In this document: piece after piece, positions 17,799-28,900 of the stretch
Layout of the letters: each line of letters begins with the position of its first letter
Numbering within the stretch: the first letter of the stretch is position 1
From: UBA10646 sp003456175
GTDB lineage: Bacteria > Bacteroidota > Bacteroidia > Chitinophagales > Chitinophagaceae
Direction of reading: 5' to 3'
Length of the DNA stretch: 64,000 bases
Assembly (NCBI GenBank): GCA_031976225.1
Contig: DALYLQ010000006.1
Coordinates: 10,979 to 74,978 of the forward strand
Translations under genes and position numbers: made by a program
Notes under the pieces: generated by a model
Seen by the model: only the letters and a program-made list of their open reading frames with translations
Databases searched by the model: none
What the model was told of the DNA's origin: nothing

Positions 17799-18311
17799 CT
17801 AAGGGTTGTATATATCTTCTGGATGTCTTATAATTTGTTGAAGTTTTACTTCTAGTCTTGCAGTCAATTCGCAACGTTCACCTTGATCAATTATATAGTA
17901 GTTTATATTTTCATTTTCACCTAAACTAGCTTTGACTTCCTCTATTTTTAATTCTGCGTGGTGATCCCACTTATATTTTAATAAAAACAAATTAAATTCT
18001 TTAAATGAATCTATTCTTTTATCTTGTATAATTTCGAGCCAATTATATCTTTTTTCAGTCGCTGGGCAAATAGTACTGAACAAATCCGCTCTTTGGGGCT
18101 TATACACTTTCAGTCTTTTATCAATTTGTATAATGTAGTCTCGCCCTAAATCATCATTTGATTGTGGATGAACGATAAATCCTTGTTTGATGTTAGAGTT
18201 ATCTAAATGGTGTAAATTAGAATTATGAAAGATAGTTTTACCGTATAAGTGATTAATCAAATACGATTTTCCCCAATTACTAAACCCAACTATAAAATTT
18301 GCTTTTCGCAT
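17799..18311 (-). CDS. Small P-loop protein of unknown function
   Basis: 170 residues. MRKANFIVGFSNWGKSYLI contains a Walker A-type loop (GFSNWGKS, residues 9-16) straight after the first strand, so nucleotide binding is likely. No clear Walker B, switch or sensor motif follows; the rest is polar with IDQGERCELTARLE near the C-terminus. It is about the size of a minimal kinase or GTPase-like fold but does not match a family I can name. No signal peptide, so cytoplasmic. It lies between the zinc-ribbon membrane protein and the secreted operon, on the same strand. Confidence 0.55.
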   Translation of the reverse strand: MRKANFIVGFSNWGKSYLINHLYGKTIFHNSNLHHLDNSNIKQGFIVHPQSNDDLGRDYIIQIDKRLKVYKPQRADLFSTICPATEKRYNWLEIIQDKRIDSFKEFNLFLLKYKWDHHAELKIEEVKASLGENENINYYIIDQGERCELTARLEVKLQQIIRHPEDIYNP

Positions 18312-18367
18312 ACTCCTATGTGTTTAAAGAATTATAATTGATTAATAACATATTATGATTTTTATTA

Positions 18368-19927
18368 TTAATCGCACTCTCTATATTCACTATAACCACC
18401 TTCATTATTGAGTTGAAAAAGAATACCATTCTCAAGTTTATATTCGAGAGTTTCCCTTTCATCACTTATGAATATTCTACTATTTTTTATGAAACCCTTT
18501 TCTACAGATTTGGGTGTATCTTTATTTTGATGATAAGAATTATTTTCACCAGGGTATGTCTCTATTGTTATTTTACTGGTGTTAATAGTTACCTTTAAAT
18601 ACCAATACTTATACTCATCGCAATAAATTTTTGTTCCTTCGTAGAATGTAGTAATAATTTCTGTTTCTGATAAGTTAGTAGTATACAACCATCCTTGCGT
18701 TATTTGGCCTTTATCATTGACATAAGTACAGTTTAAGAAACCATTTTGCTCACAGCAGCCTTCAAGTTGTTGCCCTCGAACTAGATAAGCTTGTCTTTTT
18801 GTATTTAAGTTAGGTTCACTATAGAAGTAAGCCTTTTCAGCTAAAACCCAGTATTTTTTATTATCACTGATTAAATTAGTTGTAATGGTTGAATTGTCAG
18901 GTTCTGCAGCCTGCTCATTACTAGTTTTTGGTGCAACTACCGAGTTTTGATTTTGCAGTTTTTTTTGTTCAAATGACAATTCTTCCCTTTTCAACAAATA
19001 AAAAATTCCTAACCCGAAAAAAAATATTACTAGTGCAGAAACTACATAAACTCCTTTTAATTTACTAGGTTTTTCTTGAGTTTTATCGTCTGAAATAGAA
19101 TTTGACAGCGATACAGGCTGATAATTAATTAATTCGGCTTCTAATGCTTCCTCTCCTTGTAACTCTCTTTTAGAAGCATTGATATTTTCAGCTACTGCCA
19201 TCTTGTTAGATGGAGACGGGTAAACATCATCTGCAAATTCGTGAGAAAGTCTTTGCTTTTTTAGATAAATAGAAATTAAAATCAATGAAACTATAGTTAA
19301 TATTAGTGTAAGCCAAAAGCCAGAACCCCAACTGAACTCTATAGCTCTTCCCGTGACTTTATTAATTCGAATACTTATAACAATAAACCATTCTACAAGT
19401 AATATTAGTGCTAATATTGTCAAATTCTTGGCAATTTTAAACTTACCAATCTTTGAACTTAATAGCACGAACAGAGTTATAATAATTGTTATGTAGAATA
19501 AACAAATATCCCATGAAAACAGACTCTCCTTTTTTGTAACATATCGTTCATCAAAATAGCCATATATATTATAATATTTTTCCTTTTCTAAATATTTTCT
19601 TTCTGCACCAATTGCCATATTTAATCCCGTAATAGACTCAACCTTGTCGCCTACACATTTTATATTTATAAATGGCATTAATGAGAATAAGAGAATTAGA
19701 ATATAATTACTGTATGAAAATTTACTCCACGCTTCTACTAGATTAGATGAATCAATACTTTTTCCCTTTTTAAGCCCAACTCCACAATTAATACAAATAA
19801 TTGCTTCTTCATGCGTTGAAGAACCGCAGTTATGACAAAAGCTATTACCTCTCATCGGAGGCACACCGCATTTAAGACAAGCTACAGCTTGAGGTGATAC
19901 TTCATTGGAGCAGTTTCTGCAATGCAT
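18368..19927 (-). CDS. Zinc-ribbon / multi-TM / bacterial SH3 membrane protein
   Basis: 519 residues with a mosaic layout. Residues 1-55 hold two zinc ribbons with four CxxC pairs (CRNC, CLKC, CHNC, CINC). Four hydrophobic segments lie at about 70-90, 138-160, 165-187 and 205-225. A linker to about 290 is followed by a fifth segment (VVSALVIFFFGLGIFYLL). The C-terminal region from about 350 to 415 looks like a bacterial SH3 domain (AEKAYFYSEPNLNTKRQAYL, then NGFLNCTYV and GWLYTTNL). The ribbons are probably cytoplasmic and the SH3-like domain periplasmic, so it could couple cell-wall contact to an inner partner; that is inference. Family not recognised. Confidence 0.65.
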   Translation of the reverse strand: MHCRNCSNEVSPQAVACLKCGVPPMRGNSFCHNCGSSTHEEAIICINCGVGLKKGKSIDSSNLVEAWSKFSYSNYILILLFSLMPFINIKCVGDKVESITGLNMAIGAERKYLEKEKYYNIYGYFDERYVTKKESLFSWDICLFYITIIITLFVLLSSKIGKFKIAKNLTILALILLVEWFIVISIRINKVTGRAIEFSWGSGFWLTLILTIVSLILISIYLKKQRLSHEFADDVYPSPSNKMAVAENINASKRELQGEEALEAELINYQPVSLSNSISDDKTQEKPSKLKGVYVVSALVIFFFGLGIFYLLKREELSFEQKKLQNQNSVVAPKTSNEQAAEPDNSTITTNLISDNKKYWVLAEKAYFYSEPNLNTKRQAYLVRGQQLEGCCEQNGFLNCTYVNDKGQITQGWLYTTNLSETEIITTFYEGTKIYCDEYKYWYLKVTINTSKITIETYPGENNSYHQNKDTPKSVEKGFIKNSRIFISDERETLEYKLENGILFQLNNEGGYSEYRECD

Positions 19928-20250
19928 AGAGTGAATTGAAATTTTAACAAGAGATATCTATTAATTTGCTATCCCTGAGAAATTGAATTCTTGGTTATGT
20001 CTTATTAAACAATAATTTAATTATAATTCCGTTTCTAGCTAAACCGAATTATAATTTCTAAAAAAGCTTATTTACAAACCTCATAAAACTGTAACATATT
20101 TACTCGCTTTAAAGCTTTATATAGAGTTTCAGAAAGTATTCTTTCAAATTAAACTTCTATCACAATATGGCTGGCCAACTTGATATTAATATTAATTTCT
20201 AAAGTAAAACTGCAACTTTCAATTGTCATATTATGTCAACCAGCTATAAA
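19928..20250. other. 323-bp AT-rich intergenic region
   Basis: No open frame of note. It contains a strong inverted repeat at 20019-20056 and otherwise only AT-rich sequence. It marks the right edge of the block that is low in GC and lacks the 13-mer. Confidence 0.6.
20019..20056. repeat. 16-bp inverted repeat, one mismatch, 6-base loop
   Basis: Left arm AATTATAATTCCGTTT (20019-20034), right arm AAACCGAATTATAATT (20041-20056). The arms pair over 15 of 16 positions, and AATTATAATT is itself self-complementary. It lies downstream of the DMT transporter gene and could be its terminator, though no T run follows, or a dyad operator. Confidence 0.6.
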
Positions 20251-21126
20251 TCAAAGCATCATCAATACGATGCCTAGTATCACACTGATTACAGCTCCCA
20301 AATAATGATAATCAATAGATTTTTTGTGTACAAACTTATCTATTAGAAGCGTAAAAAACGGAAACATACATATTGCAATCTGAGCCCAAACAATTCCTAG
20401 AATCATGTGTAATTGGTACCACATATAATTAGCAACAACTATTTGCAACAAAAGCACTACTGCTAGTAAAAGAATATGCCTTTTATTCCAAGTATAAACC
20501 AATGCTTTTGTTTGAAACATGAAACTAGCGAAAGCAACAGGTAATACCGCCGTATATCGTATAGCAAACAATGCATTACTAGAAAGATCAAAATAGGTTG
20601 CCGTTTCTATTAGAACAACAATCGATATGGCATTACAAATGGCTCCCGTTATAATAAGTAATAGTAACTTAATGAGCATATGTTTGAGCTGCCTACCTAA
20701 GTAGGCAAAGTATATCAACATGCCTATAAAAGCTATACTAATGCCCAACCAAGCACTTATCCAATCCACATTCCTTTTTTCAAGTAGTGTGATACAACAA
20801 GTCAAAAAAGTTGTTAAGGGTGCAATTACTGCAACATGCTTTTGATCTGTATGTTGGAGAATTTTAATTGTCCCCCAGTTCACAACTACACAATACGCAA
20901 TTGCACTTATGAGTAACCAAACAAACCTATCACTAACTATGATTTGCCGCCACTGCACTTGCGATAAATCACCTTGTACATACAACACTCCAAAACTGAT
21001 CATGATACCTACTACAATCTCAATACCTAATATGTGTGCGGCATGGTGCTTCTGCACTACTTGCTGCAATATTGCCAATGCCAAATAGGTAATTACATAG
21101 AATAGCGAGAGATATATAAGAAACAT
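20251..21126 (-). CDS. DMT-superfamily (EamA-like) transporter
   Basis: 291 residues, almost wholly hydrophobic, with about ten predicted membrane helices in two similar halves (first half begins FLIYLSLFYVITYLALAI; second includes LLLLIITGAICNAISIVVLI and ends YLGAVISVILGIVLMML). The final LGAxxxVxGI-type helix is typical of EamA/drug-metabolite transporters. Substrate unknown. Its position beside the AT-rich block and on the same strand leaves open whether it belongs to it; base composition looks intermediate. Confidence 0.75.
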   Translation of the reverse strand: MFLIYLSLFYVITYLALAILQQVVQKHHAAHILGIEIVVGIMISFGVLYVQGDLSQVQWRQIIVSDRFVWLLISAIAYCVVVNWGTIKILQHTDQKHVAVIAPLTTFLTCCITLLEKRNVDWISAWLGISIAFIGMLIYFAYLGRQLKHMLIKLLLLIITGAICNAISIVVLIETATYFDLSSNALFAIRYTAVLPVAFASFMFQTKALVYTWNKRHILLLAVVLLLQIVVANYMWYQLHMILGIVWAQIAICMFPFFTLLIDKFVHKKSIDYHYLGAVISVILGIVLMML

Positions 21127-21308
21127 ATTACAATAATAAGCGAATCCATATTCACTTATGTATTTTACACTATACGTTAGCTAAAAAAGATTAACAAGTT
21201 GTATTTTGTTTATTTAAAAAACAATTTTATCTTGCACAATCATGCAACGCTACGCATTTCATATACGTGGCGTTGTATTTTTTTTATATATTCTAAAATG
21301 ATTCAGCC

Positions 21309-21782
21309 ATGAGTGATGTTCAATATGTAACAAAAGAAACGCTGGAAAAAATGAGAGAAGAGTTGCAACACATGAAATCGGTGTTGCGACCAGCCGCTGC
21401 TAAGGCTATTGCCGAAGCTCGTGAAAAAGGCGATTTAAGAGAAAACGCCGAGTACGACGCAGCCAAAGAAGCTCAAGGTATTTTGGAGGCTAAAATGGCT
21501 TTGCTTGAATCGCAAATTGCAAGTGCCCGTGTGGTAGATGCCAGCGAGGTTGATACTAGCAAAGCAAGTATTTTAACTAAGGTTACTATTACCAATGTAG
21601 CTACTAAAAAAACATTTACTTACCAATTGGTAGGTGAAAAAGAAGCCGACTTAAAACAAGGAAAAATATCTATCAACTCTCCTATTGGCAAAGGCATTCT
21701 TGGCAAAACCGTTGGTGAGGTAGCAGAAGTACATGCACCTAATGGCGTAATGAAATTCACTATCGATAGTATTTCTATTTAA
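21309..21782 (+). CDS. greA: Transcription elongation factor GreA
   Basis: Rescues backtracked RNA polymerase by stimulating cleavage of the nascent RNA. 157 residues, the usual size. The N-terminal coiled coil holds the signature AIAEAREKGDLRENAEYDAAKE, with the acidic tip residues D and E of GDLRENAEYD; the C-terminal FKBP-like domain contains INSPIGKGILGKTVGEV. Followed by a strong terminator. Confidence 0.97.
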   Translation: MSDVQYVTKETLEKMREELQHMKSVLRPAAAKAIAEAREKGDLRENAEYDAAKEAQGILEAKMALLESQIASARVVDASEVDTSKASILTKVTITNVATKKTFTYQLVGEKEADLKQGKISINSPIGKGILGKTVGEVAEVHAPNGVMKFTIDSISI

Positions 21783-21807
21783 TCGCCTTTATGGCTTTTA
21801 CACAAAA

Positions 21808-21832
21808 ATGGGGCGGCCTTCGGCCGCCCCAT
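21808..21832. terminator. Terminator after greA
   Basis: Perfect 11-bp stem (ATGGGGCGGCC / GGCCGCCCCAT) around a short TTC loop, preceded by an A run, 25 bases past the greA stop. Confidence 0.8.
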
Positions 21833-21912
21833 CCTATTACAAGCTACCCATACATACAACTACCAATAATCTATTTTAAAAATTCAATATCTTAGCGATT
21901 CATCTGATACAT

Positions 21913-22416
21913 ATGGATGAGCTACTTCTGAAAATACAATCAAATATTTTAACACCAAATGCAAGCAAGGGATTTACCAAACGCTTTGCTAAACCGTTGT
22001 TTTGGCTATACCTAGCAGTGTACCTTACCTATGTTGCACTTACCTTATACGATTGGTTGGTACTAACACCTAAGTCGTTGCATATTTTTTTAAGATTAAT
22101 GCAAATCGCACTGTTTGCGATACTATTATACCATAATGGAAGGCAAGCCTTCGGATATACACAACCACCTGCTACCAATAGTTATTTACAGATTACATCG
22201 CAAGGTATTCACTTTTTAAATTTTGGAAGTACTACACCCGAATTCTCACCCTTTGCAACCATTAGCAAATTGGTGGTAGGCGAGCATACGCTACGCATAA
22301 AACATCATCATCAAGCCGATGCTGTTTTCTATTTCGAAGGCATCTCTATCAACGATCGTGAGGCGCTGCGTGCTTGGATACAGGAACATGCTAGCGCTTT
22401 TATTACTACGCCATAA
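21913..22416 (+). CDS. Two-helix membrane protein of unknown function
   Basis: 167 residues. Cytoplasmic-looking N-terminus rich in Lys, then two hydrophobic segments at about 31-50 (LFWLYLAVYLTYVALTLYD) and 59-75 (FLRLMQIALFAILLYH), then a soluble C-terminal half of short strands (YLQITSQGIHFLNFG, TISKLVVGEHTLRI) that looks like a PH-like or small beta domain. No named family recognised. It is followed by an inverted repeat pair and then the HIT gene. Confidence 0.65.
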   Translation: MDELLLKIQSNILTPNASKGFTKRFAKPLFWLYLAVYLTYVALTLYDWLVLTPKSLHIFLRLMQIALFAILLYHNGRQAFGYTQPPATNSYLQITSQGIHFLNFGSTTPEFSPFATISKLVVGEHTLRIKHHHQADAVFYFEGISINDREALRAWIQEHASAFITTP

Positions 22417-22420
22417 CTTC

Positions 22421-22452
22421 ATTTGCCGTAAGGCACTTACCTTGCGGTAAAT
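22421..22452. repeat. Inverted pair of 13-mer variants between two genes
   Basis: ATTTGCCGTAAGG (22421-22433) and CCTTGCGGTAAAT (22440-22452) face each other across 6 bases, 4 bases after the stop of the membrane-protein gene and 20 bases before the HIT start. Each carries a different one-base change, so the stem has mismatches (A-C or G-T type). Confidence 0.8.
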
Positions 22453-22471
22453 ATTTTCAAACAGATTATAT

Positions 22472-22867
22472 ATGACACTTTTTTCAAAAATTATAGCAGG
22501 CAATATACCGAGCTATAAAATTGCAGAGAACGATTTATATTATGCTTTCTTAGATATATTTCCGGCAGCAGAAGGTCATACTTTGGTGGTTCCTAAAATT
22601 GAGGTAGATCGTATTTTCGACTTACCTACACAGTATTTAGCAGGTATGCTTTTATTCGCACAACCTATTGCAAAAGCTATACAACAAGCATACCCTTGCG
22701 ACAGAGTGAATATACTTACGCTGGGCTTTGAAGTACCGCATACACATATTCATTTATTACCTATGAACAGCATGGCCGATGCTGCTCTGATGGAGAGCAA
22801 AAAAGCAGCAACACCTGAAGCATTGGCAGCAGCACAACAAAAAATACAATCGTTTTTACAAGCGTAA
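22472..22867 (+). CDS. HIT-family nucleotide hydrolase
   Basis: 131 residues, a histidine-triad protein of the HINT/PKCI group that hydrolyses nucleotide phosphoramidates or similar. It starts MTLFSKIIAGNIPSYKI, typical of the family, with an ALDxxPAAEGHTLVVPK-like segment (AFLDIFPAAEGHTLVVPK), and carries the triad HTHIHLLP near residue 90. The CxxC zinc pair of some HIT proteins is absent, as in many bacterial members. Confidence 0.92.
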   Translation: MTLFSKIIAGNIPSYKIAENDLYYAFLDIFPAAEGHTLVVPKIEVDRIFDLPTQYLAGMLLFAQPIAKAIQQAYPCDRVNILTLGFEVPHTHIHLLPMNSMADAALMESKKAATPEALAAAQQKIQSFLQA

Positions 22868-22869
22868 TC

Positions 22870-22948
22870 ATTTGCCGTAAGGCACACTTACTTGCACAAC
22901 AAAGGGTTGCACAATGCAACCCTTTATTAGTTTCACCTTACGGTAAAT
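22870..22948. terminator. Terminator between HIT gene and sprA, flanked by facing 13-mer copies
   Basis: A perfect 10-bp stem (AAAGGGTTGC, 22901-22910, with GCAACCCTTT, 22916-22925) lies between convergent genes and ends in a T-rich tail. It is bracketed by facing repeat copies at 22870-22882 and 22936-22948. Confidence 0.75.
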
Positions 22949-22949
22949 A

Positions 22950-25900
22950 TTATTGCCCTTGTGGTGCTAACGATATACGAATTTGAATACCTGCTCTTGT
23001 ATTAACGGTAGGCGCAGAAGTAGATATATACGGTATTACGCGGCGTTGATCGAAATACAACTTCACGTTAAAACGATTGTTTAAAATATAATCGATGCTT
23101 GGCTGTATAGTAATTACTTTCTGTCCGCCAGTACTGTAATTGTTTTCTTGATCTAAACGACTATTGCTTTGTACATCGTCTCTAAAAGCCAAATCGAGTC
23201 GAAGGTTAATATCGTTCTCTAATTTTTTGCCTTTCATACCCGGCAATTTGAATGGCAAGCGTACACCACGCTTTCTGAAGCTACCACCAAATACCCATTC
23301 GGTACTTTTCACTTCGCTTAATTGATAATCTATCAAGCTCAAACTAAGTTGACGGCTTTTACGATACTCAAACTTCAAATTCATTTGACTTACCGTGGTA
23401 ACATCAAAACCAAATACCGGCATGAATTGCTCTTGAATGGTAATGTTTGGCACTAAGAAAAATGGCACATAGTTACCAGAAATAGTATCGATAAATCCGG
23501 GTGCACTTAACACTAATGGATCTGCGAAACTTAATGCACTATTATAACTGTTCATGCTTAGTGTACCATTGTAACCATGCGATAAACTAATGTTGCTAAA
23601 CTTGCTAGCCACACTTGGTATGCGTGTTAAACCTGTGTACGTTGCACGCCAGTTAGGCATTGCTTTTATACCCGAAAATGGGTTGGTACTAATCTTACTA
23701 TTGTTCTGATTGATAAGTGGTACCGTACCTGCATCTTGTTTTTGATAAGCTGCAATAAAAGCAGGTATCAATACATCTTGTGCATAGCGGCCATAACCTG
23801 TTGCATAACCATCGGGAGTGAATTTTTGTGCTGCAGGTAAGCTTTGCCAATAAGGGTTTGTTTCGGCTACGCGGCGGCTTACAATAATTCTGTTGTTTTG
23901 AAACTGCTTAAATGTTTCACTAACAGTCCCTGCTCTAGTTGGCTCAAATAAGGTTCTAAAACTAATGTAGCTCACGCTGAAACCACCACCTGCGTAAGGG
24001 CTAAGGTGTGCAAAGTTATTACCAGTACCTGTGGTATCTTTAAAGAGTTGCGTGTACTCTTTATTGAAAGACTTATCAATATTTAAATCGATGGTTAATT
24101 CGCGAATAGGTTCAATTTGTGCTGTAATGCTTAAGCGTTGTTCAAAGTTTTGACGATACAACACATTGAATGTACTGTCGCGGGTAATTAAACCTCTACG
24201 TGCCTTATCATCGAGCCATGCCCGATTAGGCTGACGGCCAAATACATAATCGAGGCCAGGTTGCATACTCGCAAAGTTTTGGCCCAATGCTCTAGTACTA
24301 TCCATATAACCTGGAACACGACTACGGTAGTTTTCGCTATAATTAATACTTACTCGCTTTAACATAGTAACCAAACGCCCTGTGGCTCGTGCAACACCAC
24401 CCATATCCATAGGCTCATTAAAGCGTTGCTGACGTTCTTGAATACGTAGGTTACGCTTTTGAGCTCTCCACTGACGTAGTGCTTCACGTTTAGCTTTGCC
24501 TTTTTTACCTTTTATTACCTCTTCACGTGGTGGCAAGGTGCTTAAGCTACTTTGCTTACTTGTTTTTTGATTTTTACTGAGCTGTGCTTGCGATGTATTT
24601 CCTTTCTGAACATTACTGCTATTACCGTTGCTATTACTAGCATTATCGAGCTGACTAAAGAAGCGAACTTTGTTATACAAACGCCCAAAATCCAACTCTG
24701 CATTCAAGCTATTTTCTTGACCGTTCTCTAAGAAATTACCCAAATTACGAGCTAACAAACTAGCTGCAATCCAATTATAATTAGTAGTATAATTATAACG
24801 AGCTGTGATCCAATCTGTTAATGGCAACTTGCCTAATGGGAAATTATAACTCACTACAGCTTTCTGCTTGTAATCGATATTACGACCACCAGCGAAGAAA
24901 TTTTTACGTAAGCTATCTTTCTTCTCACGTGTATTAATGGCTCCGAATGGTTCATCTACACGAGCCATGTTAGAGGCTGTAAAATCTAAATTAAGACTAC
25001 GGCTCAGATCCCAACGAAGGTTATAAAAACGATCGAAATTGAAGTATTTATCGTAAGTGGTATCTACCCGTTCTATCTTACCATCGAAGCTAACAATTCG
25101 AGGAATGTACTGACCAAACTGACGATTGATATCGACTCTAAAGCCAAGTAAGGCAGGCGTTAAATTAAAGTTGAAATCTTTAATCCAATTTAACCAGATA
25201 CTATTGTTCTTGATTATTTTTTTGAATGGTTCAATGAATTTATTCTGACGGTTGAACGTATAGCCCATTCCAAAACGGTGCCTGATAATATCATTACGAT
25301 CTACAATAGGTGTGCTTGAACTTGTTTTGATGTAACTGTAACTAAAATCAAAATTTTTCAAATTCCAGATTCGATTTTTTCTAGCCGCTTGCCCAAACCT
25401 CACATTCGTGAAATTAATAGTTGTAATTGTGGTTTGATCTATGGCAGCTTTTCGAACAGAATCTTTATTACGAGCAGCATTGAATTTGTCTTTATACTTC
25501 ACATCTTGATCGTAGGGATCGTATTCTGGCGTTTTGATGGTTTTATTTAAACTGAAGTATACAGGAATGGTAATACCAGCTTTTCGGGGGGTTAATTTTC
25601 CTAAATCGAGCTGGGTGGCAATATCATATTGCAACATATTATCTCGAGCACGTTCATTAACTCGTTGTTCGATAGCTCCGAAACCTTTGGTGTAGGTGTT
25701 AGCACTCACGCTGAGTGTACCCAAATCGGCCAATTGAAAATCTACTCTTCCTAATGCTGCATAACCACCCTCTTCATCTAGTGCACTTAAACGTAATTCG
25801 TTGAACCAAACTTCGGTACTTAATTCTGCTGTTGTACCACCAAGTGCATTTTCGACCCCTACTAGAAATACACGCACTTCTGCTAGGTTAGGATTGCCCA

Positions 25901-28900
25901 TTACGCTGAACGTTCTATTGCCAATACGTTCTCTGTAAATAGTTGTTAAACTAGCACTTGGAATATTGTTCCTACGCAATTTAAGGTTTACTAAATCTTG
26001 TAAAGAGAAATCGAGATTATTCGATAGTGGCCAAATAGCAGTATCGGTTGTTGCACCAAAAGGTGTAACCCTTAGTGGTATTTTTACTTCGTAGTAGTTA
26101 TTTAGATAATCTTGCCCAATGCGTATTACGGCATTTAAATCGCCATTATTAAGTGGCCGAGCGCCTTGTACACTTTCGGCATGTATGAACATGTTTAAAC
26201 GGCCATATTGGCGAAAATCCATATTCAATGTTTTGAATACGGCTCGTGCATCGCCTTCACGTAAGTCGTTAATACGCAAACTCATACTTTGCTCGTTTTG
26301 TAACAAGTTCACGCCGTTGTTACTTAACATTTGAACGCGTTCAATACCGGGTGGAATACGATATGGCACAGGTTGGCGACTACTGTTTTCTTCAAGATTT
26401 ACCGCAAGGACATTCAATTTCGTATTGCTATTGGCAGGTATTGGTTGATAGCTTCCTGTAGTATCGAGCAAGTAGGTGAAACTGCGCCATTGATTACGCA
26501 CTAAATCGAGACGAGCAAAGCGTAGGGTAACGCTGTCTTCGAAATCGGTGAGGTACATACGAATGAAACGTATGCTTTTGAAGTCGGGGATGTTACCAAC
26601 TTTACGGGTATAGTTACGAATTGGTATACGGAATAAATACCACAACTCATTACCTGAAGTACCATTGGCATAGGTGATCGGTACATTGCGTACATCGGTG
26701 ATGTAAGGGTTGTTAATGGTATTCATGCCCGGCCTTAAATCGAGTTCGTACTCATAGTATTCTTCCGTTTCATTCAGGGTATTATCGCGGTTTAAATCTT
26801 CGTTATCTGGATAGAGGGTGGCTGCACTGCTAAACTGGCTGGTTGTACTTGCAACAGCACTATTACCTTCAGAACCATTGAATCGTTTATAACGGCCTAA
26901 TATGCCAGTGCCGGCAGCATCGTAACGACTATCGCGATACCACACATAATTATCGTTACTTGGATCGGCTTGTATGGCTTGCAGCACTGCACCACTTACA
27001 ATGGCACTAACACTTGCTATGTAACTGCTACGTTTAACACGTTCTGCTGTATCACTCATACCATCGAAGCCAATATCTTGAAATGGCCTATCGGCAGGAT
27101 CGTTGCTAAATGCTTGCGTAACCTGAATTGGATTTAAAGGTACCCGACCCCAAGTAGTATTATTATCGATAGCACTAGGTTGGTTAGGTGTGGGTAATCC
27201 ATTTTCATAAAAACGCTTTCCATCGCGAAGTACATCTTCGCTAATGTTACCAAGGTTTAGATACATTTTGCCGCCGCGGCTCGCAGGAATGTTGATAAAT
27301 GGATTTTGTACCCAGAATTCAACAAACTCAACGTTACCTGTTTCAAAATCGGTTTGATCGATATTACGCATGATACCGCCCCAGCGTTGGCGGGGGTTAC
27401 GCAATCTGCCATTAGCATCTAAATCGGCAGTAGTTCTACTAAAATTATACGGCCCTCTTTCGGTAGGATAGAATGATAAATCGAACGTACTAGTTTGGAC
27501 ATCGGTGATGTTGGTAGTACGTTGGGGAAAAAGTTCTTTCGTAAATACGGCTCTTACACGAGGGTCGCTCAATTCATTTAAGTTTCTGCGTAAGGGGTTA
27601 TTAGCACTGTTTTTATCTTGTAGTACCGGTTCGATATTATACCAACTTAATCGGGCACGATTTTTACCATAATCGATGCTATCCATTAAAGTGGCTTCAG
27701 GGAAGCGGTTGGTGCCTTGAGGTGTGCTAGCTAACGTCCATGCAACATATGGGAATCGTAAATCAACACTGTTACGTGTACCTTCAAAATCGTCGATATA
27801 AATTAAGCCTTCATTACCATCACCAATTTGCTTCGGATGGCCTGGTTTAAGATAAGCTCCTTCGCCATATGCGGTAATGGTACTCATAGCATTGGTGCTA
27901 TAAAATGGCAACTTATCGAGCATTTTTGTAAGACCGGGGAGATTTTTGCGGTAGCTAAAATCGAGCCCATACATGGTATTTTTGATAGGATCTTCACCAT
28001 AACTCATTTTGGTGAAGAATGGGCGTTCTGCTAAGCGTGCTATGGTACCACCAACGGTAAAATTTTTACTCGCAAGGTAATCTAATCGCAAGCCAAAAAA
28101 GCTACGCTGTTGAATACCAAAGGTACCGTTGTTTTCGAACTGCACTTGAACGGGAACGCCAGCATTGGTGATAGCACTGTTGATGATTTTGAGAGAGCCA
28201 AGGTTATAATCTACGATATAGTCAACACCTTCTCTAAGCACTTGTCCGCCTGCGGTTACCGATACCGAACCTTGCGGAATATTGAAGGCTCCTAAGTAGA
28301 TATCGCTGTTGCTGCTTCCCTTGGCAGTACCCTGAAAAACATATCTATTATAATTAGCATACGTTTGAGCAATTGCTTTAATACTATCGTATAATTGATA
28401 GTACACGTACTTGTTTTTAATATTTGCGGGTTGACCTGCGAATGCAAGCGTATCTAAATCTTTACCGAAAGGTTCTAATACGGGGAAGATAATTTTTCCT
28501 TGTTGGCTCAAAATGGTAAAGCCTTCTACATAATCGAATAACCCATCAGGCATAGGATCGTTTCGGTTATTCAACCTATCAGCTCGCAAAATAGAAATGA
28601 GTGGGCGGCCTTCTACATTGGGTGCACTTTCGGGAAGATAACGTTTAAAACCGCCGCTTGGCTCTTCGTATAAAATGTTCAGTTTAAAATCTTCTCGATT
28701 CAGTCCGGGCAAATCAAGGCTGTACACGTTCTTCATCATTAAGCGCCAAATGGGTAAGTTCACACGGGCACTTGTTGCTTTTAGCATTTTTAAGAAGAGT
28801 ACTTTTTGAACGCCACTTGTACTATCTACTGCAACATCTTGCGTGAACTCTCCTACCTGATAAGTACGCCCATTGTAACTATACTGAAAAGCAACCCCTA

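Noticed and set aside
12009..20250. Integrated phage or ICE
   Set aside because: No integrase, tRNA, attachment repeat, capsid or conjugation gene seen.
28270..28282. CCTTGCGGAATA in sprA, also near 61717
   Set aside because: Shares only the first half of the repeat; fits normal codon use.
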